Below are positions 54,454-63,587 of a stretch of DNA of 64,000 bases, piece after piece; the stretch's first letter is position 1, and every line of letters starts with the position of its first letter. The notes beneath the pieces were generated by a model. The model saw only the letters and a list, made by a program, of their open reading frames with translations, made no database searches and was not told where the DNA came from. This DNA comes from Bacillus oleivorans (lineage in GTDB: Bacteria; Bacillota; Bacilli; Bacillales; JC228). The position numbers and the translations under genes are program-made. The stretch is taken from assembly GCF_900207585.1 (NCBI RefSeq), contig NZ_OAOP01000001.1, forward strand, positions 124,001 through 188,000. The letters are read 5' to 3'.

Positions 54454-55980
54454 TTACTCCACCTTTTTCAGAGGTTTGTTAGTAGGCCCTTCAATAACTT
54501 CTCCATCAATGGAAAAACGAGACCCATGACATGGGCAATCCCAGGTGCGTTCCCCGTGGTTCCATTCCACCTCACACCCCATATGTGTACATGTGGTATC
54601 GACCATATGGACTTTGCCGTCCTGATCTTTGTATACTCCTGTACGCTTTCCATTCAAATTAATAACGGCACCTTCATTCAATTGAATTTCCTCTAATTTT
54701 TTACCTGTATATTCAAGCTTTCCTGCGAAAAGGTGGCCGGCTACATCTGCATTGGTCTTGATAAATTCCTTTATACTCGGATCCGCATAGAATCGGGAGG
54801 GTGTAAAAAGATCTGCATATGGATTATCGACCTCTTTTATCAGATCTGTAATTAGTAAGGCAGCCGCTGTACTGGAGGTCATCCCCCATTTTTTATAGCC
54901 GGTTGCTACAAAAATATTGGGAGTGTCCTCCGCAAAATGACCAATATACGGTATTTTGTCTAAAGTATAGAGATCTTGGGCTGACCATTTATGTGTGATT
55001 TCTTTAATGCCAAAAACATCGTTGGCGAATCGCTCAAGATCTTTATAAATAGAAAGCGTATCAGGACCCTGACCTGTTTTATGAGTCCCTCCCCCGATTA
55101 TTAGTAACTTTTCGCCGTTTTCCAGTGGGGTATAGCGGATCGAACGAATTGGTTTATCTACACTTAGATACATTCCTCCTGGAAATTCCTTTTCCGCCCG
55201 GATACTGACAACATATGAGCGGTCAGCATACATTCTCGAAAAATAAAGACTCTTTTTATCTTCGTGAAAAGGGAAATGGGAGCACATAACCAGATATTTA
55301 CTTGATACTTCATACCCGTCCCGTGTAATAACCTTTGGATGCTTTCCCTTTTCCATATCAACAGCTACCGTATTCTCATAAATTTCCCCGCCTTGTTCCT
55401 GAACAATCGAAACAAGCTTGGATAAGTATTTAAGCGGGTGAAACTGAGCTTGGTTCTTCATAATTAAGGCTGTTTTAATTGAAAGATCAAAAGGGAGTAT
55501 GTCAACCATTGCTCCTTGAATGCCAAGCTTTTGATAAGCCTCATATTCTGTATCGAGTTTTTTCGCATATTGTTCTGAGGTGGCATATAAATAGGCATCC
55601 TCTTTACTGAAATCACAGTCAATCTCGTGGTTTTGAACGGTTTCTCTAATAAATTGGATAGCTTGTGTGTTCGCCTCATAATAGGCACGGGCACGCTCTT
55701 CACCAAAATGACTAATAAACTCATCGTAGATCATGTCATGTTGAGCTGTAATTTTAGCCGTGGTATGGCCGGTTGTTCCATTTAAAATTTGATTAGCCTC
55801 TAAAATCGCAACTTTTAAACCTTCCCTTGTCAATAAATAAGCGAGGGTAATACCTGAAATTCCGCCGCCGACAATTGTTACATCAAAGAATTTATTTTCT
55901 TCTAATTTAGAAAAGGATGGGATATCAGCCGATGACCTCCAAAATGGTTCAGGGGAACGGTTAATTCTCTCATCAGACAT
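54454..55980 (-). CDS. yhfW: FAD-dependent oxidoreductase with C-terminal Rieske [2Fe-2S] domain
   Basis: 508 residues, same size and build as B. subtilis YhfW. Residues 30-420 are a DAO/GlpD-type FAD module: VTIVGGGISGITLAYLL (dinucleotide loop), EANQILNGTTGHTTAK, and late IGHFAEDTPNIFVATGYKKWG. Residues about 425-505 are a Rieske domain: CTHMGC and CPCHGSRF give the two Cys and two His cluster ligands. Natural substrate is unknown. AGGAGG precedes ATG 55980. Single gene. Confidence 0.9.
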   Translation of the reverse strand: MSDERINRSPEPFWRSSADIPSFSKLEENKFFDVTIVGGGISGITLAYLLTREGLKVAILEANQILNGTTGHTTAKITAQHDMIYDEFISHFGEERARAYYEANTQAIQFIRETVQNHEIDCDFSKEDAYLYATSEQYAKKLDTEYEAYQKLGIQGAMVDILPFDLSIKTALIMKNQAQFHPLKYLSKLVSIVQEQGGEIYENTVAVDMEKGKHPKVITRDGYEVSSKYLVMCSHFPFHEDKKSLYFSRMYADRSYVVSIRAEKEFPGGMYLSVDKPIRSIRYTPLENGEKLLIIGGGTHKTGQGPDTLSIYKDLERFANDVFGIKEITHKWSAQDLYTLDKIPYIGHFAEDTPNIFVATGYKKWGMTSSTAAALLITDLIKEVDNPYADLFTPSRFYADPSIKEFIKTNADVAGHLFAGKLEYTGKKLEEIQLNEGAVINLNGKRTGVYKDQDGKVHMVDTTCTHMGCEVEWNHGERTWDCPCHGSRFSIDGEVIEGPTNKPLKKVE

Positions 55981-56080
55981 AGGGGTGTACCTCCTAACAT
56001 ATATGTGATAGTTCTATTTTTTTCTAAATATAGGAAAGTATGTACCCAAGAACTAACAAAAAAAGAGCAAGCACTTGATT

Positions 56081-56965
56081 TCAAGGCTTGCTCTCCTTAT
56101 TTTTATGAATAAACGATTCAATCTGATATTTGAGCGGTTCTAGTGAAGAATATCCTGAAAGATTGGCCAACATCCCTTCAATAACAGGGATCCTCGGTGA
56201 GTCATTTTGTAATTCTTCCTCGATCACATCTAATGTAACGAGAATACGTTCCTGGTCTGGGTGGTTTTTGAAGGTTTTCTTAATCTGATGAATGATTTCA
56301 ATAAGATCATTTGGATCTGAAATCATCTCTTTCTGATACAGGTTCACTAATCGATCCATTTTGCCAGCTTCTATGATAGGCGGTTCAGGGGATGTTTCCA
56401 TACCGCGAACAATATCGTCAGTCCTGTTGTAGATAAAGACAGCTATTTGCTTGGTATCTAATTTTTCAATATCAAAAAGCATAACACCCAAATAGGACTG
56501 AAAAATTCCTTGGATAGAAATAATTAAATCCCAGATAAAAGGATTGATGCGATCCCCGTAAATATCGCTAAGGCCTTTTTTATATAAAAGAAATGACTCT
56601 GCCCGCATTTTTAAGATGATTATTTCAAGCTCCTGATTAAATGGTACAGTTTGTTCTCTTGTATGCATTAAAATAAAATCTTTATGCTTTTTGATTTCAT
56701 CTAATTGAACATAAAGCTGTTTAATGAATTTTTCTTTAGGATCTAACCCTTCTTTTTCAATAGCCTTAACTTTTCGGTTAATTCGTTCGTAGTAATATGT
56801 AAAGATCGAAATCATTAATTCTTCTTTTGATTTGAAGTAAAGATAAAAAGCCCCTTTTGAAATCCCGGCTTCATCTGCAATTTCTTGGACAGAAGTGGAT
56901 GAAAACCCTTTTTTTGCGAATAATTTCATGGCTTCTTCGATAATTCGTTTTTCTTTTTCCTTCAT
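56081..56965 (-). CDS. yerO: TetR family repressor, YerO-like
   Basis: 294 residues, long for TetR and close to B. subtilis YerO. N-terminal DNA-binding domain: KRIIEEAMKLFAKKGFSSTSVQEIADEAGISKGAFYLYFKSKEEL. The rest is a large helical ligand domain. It is divergent from the swrC homologue and two TGACTG-type operators lie between them, so it probably represses the pump and possibly itself. ATG 56965 has AGGAGAG before it; an upstream in-frame start at 56992 lies before that RBS. Confidence 0.87.
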   Translation of the reverse strand: MKEKEKRIIEEAMKLFAKKGFSSTSVQEIADEAGISKGAFYLYFKSKEELMISIFTYYYERINRKVKAIEKEGLDPKEKFIKQLYVQLDEIKKHKDFILMHTREQTVPFNQELEIIILKMRAESFLLYKKGLSDIYGDRINPFIWDLIISIQGIFQSYLGVMLFDIEKLDTKQIAVFIYNRTDDIVRGMETSPEPPIIEAGKMDRLVNLYQKEMISDPNDLIEIIHQIKKTFKNHPDQERILVTLDVIEEELQNDSPRIPVIEGMLANLSGYSSLEPLKYQIESFIHKNKESKP

Positions 56966-57057
56966 GTTCTCTCTCCTAATCTCGAGATTCACACTTTCAT
57001 TATGTCACACTTTTTTCACAAATCAATTGTCTCTTTTTATAAAGCCTTATATGAGAA

Positions 57058-57087
57058 TTGACATAAAACTGACTGGTTAGTTATAGT
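57058..57087 (+). promoter_or_regulatory. Sigma-A promoter of swrC
   Basis: TTGACA (57058-57063), 18-bp spacer, TATAGT (57082-57087). Confidence 0.75.
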
Positions 57088-57112
57088 ATATACTGTTATG
57101 ACTGGTCAGTCA
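57070..57112. promoter_or_regulatory. Two TGACTG-GT-CAGTCA-type operators for YerO
   Basis: Operator 1 TGACTGGTTAGTTA at 57070-57083 sits inside the promoter spacer (one good half-site). Operator 2 TGACTGGTCAGTCA at 57099-57112 is a perfect inverted repeat around GT, near the start of transcription. Centres are 29 bp apart. Confidence 0.7.
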
Positions 57113-57137
57113 ATTTAGTTAGGAGAGAGGTAATCCG

Positions 57138-60100
57138 ATGAGATCGATCATCAATTTTGTATTAAAGAATAAATTTGCAGTTTGGTTGCTTACATTTATC
57201 GTAGTGATAGCCGGTCTTTATTCAGGTATGAATATGAAGCTTGAAACGATTCCAAATATAAATACTCCGTTTGTAACGGTAACAACCATTTATCCGGGTG
57301 CATCTCCTGAAGAGGTTGTAGAAAATGTAACAGAGCCAATTGAGCAGCGAATCAGCAGCTTGAGTGGAGTCGATTACGTTACGTCTTCTTCTCTTACAAA
57401 TGCTTCTAGTATTCAAATTATGTATAACTTCGATAAAGAAATGGATGAAGCAGAAGATGAAATAAAAGAGGCACTTTCTTCGCTTACATTTCCTGAAGGG
57501 GTGCAAGAGCCATCTGTTTCACAGTTAAGTTTTAATGCTTTTCCGGTACTGGGCTTAAGTGTAATGAACGATGACTTAGAGCTGCCTGAGCTAACCAATC
57601 AGGTTGAAGAATCCATCGTTCCAGCTCTTGAAGGGTTGGAGGGGGTTGCATCGGTACAGGTTTCTGGTCAGCAAATTGAGGAAGTCCAGCTTTTCTTTGA
57701 TCAGCAAAAGCTTGCAGAGTTAGGGTTAGATGAGGAAACGGTCAGAGGAATCATTACGGGATCTGACATTCGATTCCCGCTTGGCATGTTTGTCCTCGAA
57801 GGCAAAGAGAAGTCTGTCGTGCTAGATGGAGATTTTACATCAGTTGAAGAATTAAAAACACTTGAAATCCCTATGATTCCAAGTGCACAAGCTGTCCCGC
57901 AAATGGGTCAGCCGCAGTCTGATCGCACAGAGGTAAATGGAACAGGTAATCTCCAGCCAACTCAGCTTCCGACCGTTCAATTAGGGGAAATCGCGAGTAT
58001 TGAAGTAGTAGGGCAGGCAGAGTCTATTTCAAGAACAAACGGTAAAGAAGCAATTGGTATTAATATTGTAAAAGCCCAAGATGCAAACACGGTGAATGTT
58101 GTAAATGCGGTAAAAGCTGAAATAGAAGATTTAGAGAGCGAGTTAGAGGGAACGGAAGTAGTCGTAACGCTGGATCAGGGAAAACCAATTGAAGAATCTG
58201 TCAATACCATGTTAAGTAAAGCTATTTTCGGAGCACTTTTTGCTGTTTTGGTCATTTTTCTTTTCTTGAAAAATATCAGAACAACATTGATATCTGTAAT
58301 CTCAATCCCGTTATCGTTACTTATTGCGATTTTAGTCCTGCAGCAGTTAGACATTACCTTAAATATGATGACATTAGGGGCCATGACGGTTGCGATTGGC
58401 CGGGTGGTAGATGATTCGATCGTCGTGATAGAGAATATTTTCCGGCGAATGGCTTCCCAAAATGAAAAGCTTAAAGGCAAAGATCTGATTAGGGAAGCAA
58501 CGAAAGAGATGTTTATGCCGATTATGTCCTCCACGATAGTAACGATCGCCGTATTTCTGCCATTAGGATTAGTGCAAGGAATGGTAGGAGAGCTGTTCTT
58601 GCCGTTTGCCTTAACGATTGTATCTGCCTTACTTGCCTCCTTACTTGTGGCGATTACAATTGTTCCAATGATGGCACATTCGCTCTTTAAAAAAGGAGTG
58701 AAAATAAAGGAAAGCAAAGCTGAAAAAGGGCCTGGCAAGTTAGCTGCTGCCTATAAAAAAGGGCTGCAATGGTCACTTAATCATAAATGGATTACATCAG
58801 GGATTGCAGTGCTTTTACTAGCAGGAAGCATTGCGCTGATTCCATTTGTCGGAATAAGTTTCCTGCCTGAGCAAGCAGAAAAAATGGTAATCGCGACGTT
58901 TGATCCTAAACCGGGTCAAACGATAGAAGAGGTAGAGGAAATTGCAGCTACAGCAGAGGAATATTTTTTAGCAAAAGAGGATGTGGATACGGTTCAGTTT
59001 TCACTTGGCGGAGAAAATCCGATGAACCCAGCTGCCTCTAACCAAGCCTTATTCTTTGTCTTGTATGATCCTGATACTGAGAACTTCAGTGACGAATCAC
59101 AAAAAGTGATTGAGGATTTACACAGTATGACCGATGCTGGTGAATGGGGTTCTATGGACGAAATGATGGGTATGTCTAGCAACCAAATTCACGTAAACGT
59201 TTATGGTAACAGCATAGATGAAATTAAACCTGTCATCGAGCAGCTTTATGATGAAATAAACAAGGTTGATCAGCTAGAAAATGTAGAATCAAGTATTTCC
59301 GAAACCTTTGAGGAGTACACGCTAGCAGTTAATCAGGAAAAATTAAGTCAATACGGTTTGACAACAGGTCAAGTTGGAATGGTATTGAATCCAATGGCGG
59401 AAAGACCGGTTTTGACTACTATTGAAATGGACGGAAAGGAACTAAATGTATATCTTGAGGTAAGTCAGCAAGACTACGAGAACATTGATGATATGCTGGA
59501 TATACCGCTTCAATCCCCGTTAGGTATTCCAGTAACAGTTAGAGACGTTGTAGAAGTCCGGGAAGGGGAAACATCGAATACGATTACAAGAATGGATGGC
59601 CGCGATTATGCACAGGTTAGTGCTAATATAGCAACAGATAATGTGGCAGAGGTTTCAGCTAAGGTTCAGACAATTATCGATGACATGGAGCTCCCTTCAG
59701 GTATCGAGATTTCCATGGGTGGTGTAACGGAAGACATTACAGAATCCTTTACTCAATTGGGCATAGCTATGTTAGCTGCGATTGCGATTGTGTACTTGGT
59801 ACTTGTCATAACTTTTGGCGGCGGACTGGCACCATTTGCTATTCTATTCTCTCTCCCGTTTGCGGTAATTGGCGGAGTTATAGCCCTTTTAATTGCTGGC
59901 GAAACATTAAGTATTTCTGCGATGATTGGTGCGTTAATGTTAATTGGTATCGTTGTAACGAATGCGATTGTATTAATCGACCGGGTCATTCATAAGGAAA
60001 ATGAAGGTTTGTCTACGAGAGAAGCCCTGTTAGAAGCTGGTACTACGCGTTTAAGACCAATTCTAATGACCGCTCTGGCCACTATCGGGGCCTTAATTCC

Positions 60101-60260
60101 GTTAGCAATTGGCGCAGAAGGCAGCGGATTAATTTCAAAGGGTCTAGGTGTAACAGTAATCGGCGGTTTAACAAGTTCAACCTTATTAACCTTAATAATC
60201 GTACCAGTCGTTTATGAAGCATTAAGTAAATTGAAAAGGAAAAAAGCAGATTTGTCATAA
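57138..60260 (+). CDS. swrC: RND-family efflux transporter SwrC
   Basis: 1040 residues, proton-driven RND pump in the cytoplasmic membrane. Twelve helices are arranged as 1+5 and 1+5, with two large external loops (about 35-330 and 565-830). Helix 4 holds MTLGAMTVAIGRVVDDSIVVIENI (proton-relay Asp pair). The second half ends with MIGALMLIGIVVTNAIVLIDRV. In B. subtilis SwrC (YerP) exports surfactin and gives self-resistance; here the substrate is unknown. A 25-residue Gln/Pro/Thr-rich stretch near 255-275 is an insertion in the first loop. RBS AGGAGAGAGG; divergent from yerO. Confidence 0.92.
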   Translation: MRSIINFVLKNKFAVWLLTFIVVIAGLYSGMNMKLETIPNINTPFVTVTTIYPGASPEEVVENVTEPIEQRISSLSGVDYVTSSSLTNASSIQIMYNFDKEMDEAEDEIKEALSSLTFPEGVQEPSVSQLSFNAFPVLGLSVMNDDLELPELTNQVEESIVPALEGLEGVASVQVSGQQIEEVQLFFDQQKLAELGLDEETVRGIITGSDIRFPLGMFVLEGKEKSVVLDGDFTSVEELKTLEIPMIPSAQAVPQMGQPQSDRTEVNGTGNLQPTQLPTVQLGEIASIEVVGQAESISRTNGKEAIGINIVKAQDANTVNVVNAVKAEIEDLESELEGTEVVVTLDQGKPIEESVNTMLSKAIFGALFAVLVIFLFLKNIRTTLISVISIPLSLLIAILVLQQLDITLNMMTLGAMTVAIGRVVDDSIVVIENIFRRMASQNEKLKGKDLIREATKEMFMPIMSSTIVTIAVFLPLGLVQGMVGELFLPFALTIVSALLASLLVAITIVPMMAHSLFKKGVKIKESKAEKGPGKLAAAYKKGLQWSLNHKWITSGIAVLLLAGSIALIPFVGISFLPEQAEKMVIATFDPKPGQTIEEVEEIAATAEEYFLAKEDVDTVQFSLGGENPMNPAASNQALFFVLYDPDTENFSDESQKVIEDLHSMTDAGEWGSMDEMMGMSSNQIHVNVYGNSIDEIKPVIEQLYDEINKVDQLENVESSISETFEEYTLAVNQEKLSQYGLTTGQVGMVLNPMAERPVLTTIEMDGKELNVYLEVSQQDYENIDDMLDIPLQSPLGIPVTVRDVVEVREGETSNTITRMDGRDYAQVSANIATDNVAEVSAKVQTIIDDMELPSGIEISMGGVTEDITESFTQLGIAMLAAIAIVYLVLVITFGGGLAPFAILFSLPFAVIGGVIALLIAGETLSISAMIGALMLIGIVVTNAIVLIDRVIHKENEGLSTREALLEAGTTRLRPILMTALATIGALIPLAIGAEGSGLISKGLGVTVIGGLTSSTLLTLIIVPVVYEALSKLKRKKADLS

Positions 60261-60271
60261 AGGATTTTTAT

Positions 60272-60305
60272 AGAGAGTTTCGCTTTGGGGCGAACTCTCT
60301 TTTTA
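60272..60305 (+). terminator. Terminator after swrC
   Basis: AGAGAGTTTCGC (60272-60283) pairs with GCGAACTCTCT (ending 60300) with one bulge, then TTTTT. Confidence 0.85.
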
Positions 60306-60427
60306 TATCAATAGTGTTTTTACTTCTGTTGTAAACTTTCAAAGCGGATATGAGGTCCACCGATTGTCACTAATAGTCCAATTGCAGTGGGGTAAAACTT
60401 GGTAAGCTCCAATCCGCCTATGTTATA

Positions 60428-60602
60428 GGACATACGATCCTCTATTTGCCAAAAAAACGCGGTTTTGAAATATTAAAGGACATACGATCCGTTATCTGCC
60501 GAAAATCATTCAAATATTGCATGTTTTTGCCACGATAGCGGAACCAGTGTCCTTTAATTTTCAAAAAGGCAAGATTTGTCACAGATAACGGAACCAGTGT
60601 CC
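60428..60602. repeat. Second cluster of the ATARCGGA-type 18-bp core repeats
   Basis: Four cores: GGACATACGATCCTCTAT (60428-60445), GGACATACGATCCGTTAT (60478-60495), ATAGCGGAACCAGTGTCC (60535-60552) and ATAACGGAACCAGTGTCC (60585-60602). The first two are inverted relative to the last two, so the block folds into a large hairpin. Same family as 2618-3109. The rest of the 60306-60797 gap has no gene. Confidence 0.85.
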
Positions 60603-60741
60603 GAAAAAGGATTACGATTTCCATCTTGCCTCTTACCGCTTCTCGCTTTCACATGAATGGAGCAGTTCGGATACATCAAAAGTTGTATACTTAACTCCTT
60701 CGATTTTTGTAGAGAAACATCACCCGCATTGACGAGGTTTC

Positions 60742-60774
60742 CTTTTGTTTTTTTTAATAAGCTAAAAACAAAAG
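60742..60774. promoter_or_regulatory. Perfect 11-bp inverted repeat before the SDR/QueA-like operon
   Basis: CTTTTGTTTTT (60742-60752) and AAAAACAAAAG (60764-60774) flank an 11-bp centre, eight bases before the Shine-Dalgarno AAGGAG. It could be an operator or an RNA hairpin affecting translation. Confidence 0.4.
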
Positions 60775-60797
60775 AGAACGTAAGGAGATGATTGGAG

Positions 60798-61526
60798 ATG
60801 AATGTTACTAATCAAGTAGTGATGATTACCGGTGCTTCCAGAGGATTGGGGAGAGCTCTTACTCTGGCATTTGCGGAGGCTGGCGCTAATCTTGCGATCT
60901 GTGCCAGGGGAGAGGAGAAGTTAATCGAAGTTAAAAAGGAGGCAGAAGCTCTGGGTGCAGAAGTGTTAGCTATTGCTGCAGATACATCAAACGTTAAGGA
61001 TGTAGAAAGATTTGTTTCCTTGACTGAGATTCAGTTTGGAAAAATTGATGTATTAATTAACAATGCCTCTATCTTTGGCCCGGGCCCTTTATATTTAGCT
61101 GATTACCCCGATAAAGATCTTGCTGAAGTCATACGCGTTAATATTCTCAACCCTTTCTTAGTGACGAAAAGGGTTTTGCCGGGAATGCTTGCTAACGGCA
61201 AGGGTTCGATTATTAATGTGACATCAGAAGCGGGGCAAACAGGGTATGCCGAATGGGGCGCTTATGGAATTTCAAAATTTGGAGTAGAAGGCTTGACTCA
61301 GGTCTGGGCAGATGAACTTCAAGAGACAGGAGTGCGAATCAATATGGTGGATCCCGGCGAAATGGATACAGACATGCACAAAACAGCAGTACCTGAATGT
61401 GACTATGAGTTAGCACAACCTGAGGAAATAGTGGATGTGTTTTTATACTTAGCTTCTGAAAATTCTGCTGATGTAAATGGGCAAAGGTTCGAAGCAAAGG
61501 AATTTAAGTTAGGGAGAGAATCGTAA
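60798..61526 (+). CDS. SDR family oxidoreductase
   Basis: 242 residues, classical short-chain dehydrogenase. NAD(P) loop TGASRGLGRAL near residue 10, NNAS near 88, catalytic Ser in NVTSEAGQTG and YGISK as the Tyr-xxx-Lys pair, then PGEMDTDMH. Substrate unknown. ATG 60798 lies ten bases after AAGGAG; a TTG two codons earlier is possible. The stop overlaps the start of the QueA-like gene (TAATG), so the two are translationally coupled. Confidence 0.88.
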   Translation: MNVTNQVVMITGASRGLGRALTLAFAEAGANLAICARGEEKLIEVKKEAEALGAEVLAIAADTSNVKDVERFVSLTEIQFGKIDVLINNASIFGPGPLYLADYPDKDLAEVIRVNILNPFLVTKRVLPGMLANGKGSIINVTSEAGQTGYAEWGAYGISKFGVEGLTQVWADELQETGVRINMVDPGEMDTDMHKTAVPECDYELAQPEEIVDVFLYLASENSADVNGQRFEAKEFKLGRES

Positions 61527-62563
61527 TGTTAATGACGATACATGGTTCTTTTCAAATCCCAGCCCATTTGCACGCAATCGCGCCAGCTGAATTTCGCGGG
61601 CTCAGGCGAGATCAAGTAAGGATGATGGTGTTGGACCGTATTACTGGTCAATTCGAGCATGCTTCTTTTAAAGAAATTGGCCGTTATCTGGCATCAGGTG
61701 ACCTTCTCGTTTTCAACAACAGCAGAACAATTCCAGCCAAATTAAAGGGGACCCAACAGCAAGGCACTGAGTTTGAAATCAGACTCTCGAGACAAATTTC
61801 AGATACAGCATGGGAAGGGTTAATAGTAGGAGACTATGATCGGAACAGACCGATAAAACTTTCAGAAGAGCTTTTTGCAGAGGTAATAGGGAATGGAGGT
61901 GCTGAACCATTAGTTAGACTTTCTTTTTCAAAAAAAGGCTTAGCCTTATTGAATGATTTTTACAGGATTGGCGAACCGATTCGTTATGAATACATTCATG
62001 AACCATGGGCGCTCGACGTTTATCAAACGGTTTATGCTGCAGTGCCTGGCTCAGTGGAAATGCCATCAGCCGGCCGAGCTTTTACATGGCAATTGCTGCA
62101 AGCCTTAAAAGCAAGCGGCATCAGAGTTGCCTTTCTTCAGCTCCATGCAGGACTAAGTTATTATGGGAACGATAAGTGGCCGGATCCAAATCAGCATCCC
62201 GAAGTCTTCCATATTCCTTCAAGTACAGCTAAACTGGTGACTGAAACCAAAGAATCTGGCGGCCGAGTAATTGCAGTCGGAACAACGGTTGTCCGTGCGC
62301 TTGAAACGGCAGCAGTTGAAGGAAAAGTTACAGGAACAAAAGGTGTTACCAAACTTTACGTTGATAGAGGTTACTTATTAAAGGTTGTCGATGGACTCCT
62401 TACAGGATTTCATGAGCCCGAAGCCAGTCATTTAGATATGCTTACGGCTTTTATTGATGAAGAACAATTAAAGGCTGCTTATCAGGCTGCCATTGAGGAA
62501 GGCTATTTGTGGCATGAGTTTGGAGATGTAAACTTAATCCTTTCAAAGGAAGCATCCCTATGA
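61526..62563 (+). CDS. QueA-like protein (S-adenosylmethionine:tRNA ribosyltransferase-isomerase family paralogue)
   Basis: 345 residues of the QueA fold. QueA transfers and rearranges the ribosyl part of SAM onto 7-aminomethyl-7-deazaguanine tRNA. Conserved: LLVFNNSRTIPAKLKG and GGRVIAVGTTVVRALE. Altered: the QueA signature PTAGLHFT reads PSAGRAFT, and the HVGLGTFRPV stretch reads HAGLSYYGND. It is not next to ruvB or tgt, as true queA usually is, but in an operon with an SDR and a VOC protein. It is likely a paralogue with another substrate. ATG 61526 overlaps the SDR stop; ATG 61532 is an alternative. Confidence 0.75.
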   Translation: MLMTIHGSFQIPAHLHAIAPAEFRGLRRDQVRMMVLDRITGQFEHASFKEIGRYLASGDLLVFNNSRTIPAKLKGTQQQGTEFEIRLSRQISDTAWEGLIVGDYDRNRPIKLSEELFAEVIGNGGAEPLVRLSFSKKGLALLNDFYRIGEPIRYEYIHEPWALDVYQTVYAAVPGSVEMPSAGRAFTWQLLQALKASGIRVAFLQLHAGLSYYGNDKWPDPNQHPEVFHIPSSTAKLVTETKESGGRVIAVGTTVVRALETAAVEGKVTGTKGVTKLYVDRGYLLKVVDGLLTGFHEPEASHLDMLTAFIDEEQLKAAYQAAIEEGYLWHEFGDVNLILSKEASL

Positions 62564-62907
62564 AGTGGCATCATATTGGAATTCAGGTAAAAGAATTAGA
62601 GCGGTCGATTTCTTTTTATCAAACGAACTTTGGATTTAATGAGGAAATAAGATTTCAGTACGAAGATGAACAAATTGTGTTTCTAACAAGGGAAACGATT
62701 CGGATTGAATTAATCGAAAGCAGATTAGAAAGTAGAAAAGCAGAGCAGCTCCATTTTTCTTGGCAGGTTGAGAATTTGGATGAATGGGTTGATCAATTAA
62801 AAATCAATCCAATTGAAGGCCCCATCACCTTACCTAATGGGTGGAGAACAGTATTTTATCAGGGACCAGACCAAGAACTTATCGAGTTATTTCAGAATGA
62901 AAGCTAA
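62560..62907 (+). CDS. VOC (glyoxalase-fold) protein
   Basis: 115 residues, two beta-alpha-beta modules: MKWHHIGIQVKELERSISFY at the start (His metal ligand), LHFSWQVENLDEWVDQL in the middle and FYQGPDQELIELFQ at the end (Glu ligand). The ATG overlaps the QueA-like stop by ATGA, so it is the third gene of a coupled operon. Activity unknown; the shared operon suggests the three act on one compound. Confidence 0.83.
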   Translation: MKWHHIGIQVKELERSISFYQTNFGFNEEIRFQYEDEQIVFLTRETIRIELIESRLESRKAEQLHFSWQVENLDEWVDQLKINPIEGPITLPNGWRTVFYQGPDQELIELFQNES

Positions 62908-63013
62908 GAATGGGTAGTTTTGGGCTGTTTTCTCTTAGATTAGGGCGAATCGGACTAGTGCAAAACCGGGACTATTGGCATTCCTAAATATCGTAAAAAC
63001 TGAAATTTTGTTT

Positions 63014-63050
63014 AAAAATCCCCTTTTTTGTCGAGAAAAAGGGATTTTTT
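63014..63050 (+). terminator. Terminator of the SDR/QueA-like/VOC operon
   Basis: AAAATCCCCTTTTT and AAAAAGGGATTTTTT form a stem around GTCGAG, with a T run. Between here and 63338 I see no gene. Confidence 0.8.
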
Positions 63051-63338
63051 GTTGAAATTTCAAGAAAAATGATGCGGGAATGAATAGGAATACAAACCTA
63101 AAAACTTCCCATTGTTTGGTAAAAAGTAATGAATAAAAATGATTACAAATACCTATTAAGAAATTACGTAATTTTCCTTCGATTTCAAAAAATAGGAAAT
63201 CAGGATAAGAAGTACTGCCGCCAGACAGGAACCGCCGCCTGAGAATATTGAAAAAATTGTGAATAATGGTTGATTTCTTTTTATTTTTGTCGAATATATG
63301 ATGAAATCAAGAGATCAGTTCGAATTGAATACAACTGA

Positions 63339-63431
63339 ATCTCGAAAAGGCAAAGTTGGTGAAAGCCAATGACGCAAAACTACAGGGGCTACGGTGTTTC
63401 AGTACACTAGGCCAGCCAGTTACCGAAAGAT
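63339..63431 (+). ncRNA. Cyclic di-GMP-I (GEMM) riboswitch aptamer
   Basis: P1: ATCTCG (63339-63344) with CG-AA-AGAT (63424-63431). GGCAAA (63349-63354) opens P1b, closed by a GAAA tetraloop (TTGGT-GAAA-GCCAA), which is followed by the invariant GACGCAAA (63371-63378). P2 runs CTACAGGGGCTA to TAGGCCAGCCAG, then the conserved GTTACCG. The core matches the GEMM-I consensus closely. Downstream sequence forms an antiterminator and a terminator. Confidence 0.85.
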
Positions 63432-63532
63432 GCAGGGTGTCGTAATGCCATTTAAATTAGAGATACTTCAACCGTCATTATTTTTTAATTTGCTATCAAT
63501 CTCTAATAGGAATGGAAACGACAATGATTTTG

Positions 63533-63567
63533 TAACCTCCCTTTCGGTAAAGGCGGGGTTATTTTTT
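63533..63567 (+). terminator. Regulated terminator of the c-di-GMP riboswitch
   Basis: TAACCTCCCTTT (63533-63544) and AAAGGCGGGGTTA (63549-63561) form a 12-bp stem with one bulge and a CGGT loop, then six T. CTTTCGGTAA (63541-63550) in its upper stem is an exact complement of TTACCGAAAG (63420-63429) of the aptamer. Confidence 0.85.
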
Positions 63568-63587
63568 ATGGGAGCGGAGGTGAACAA

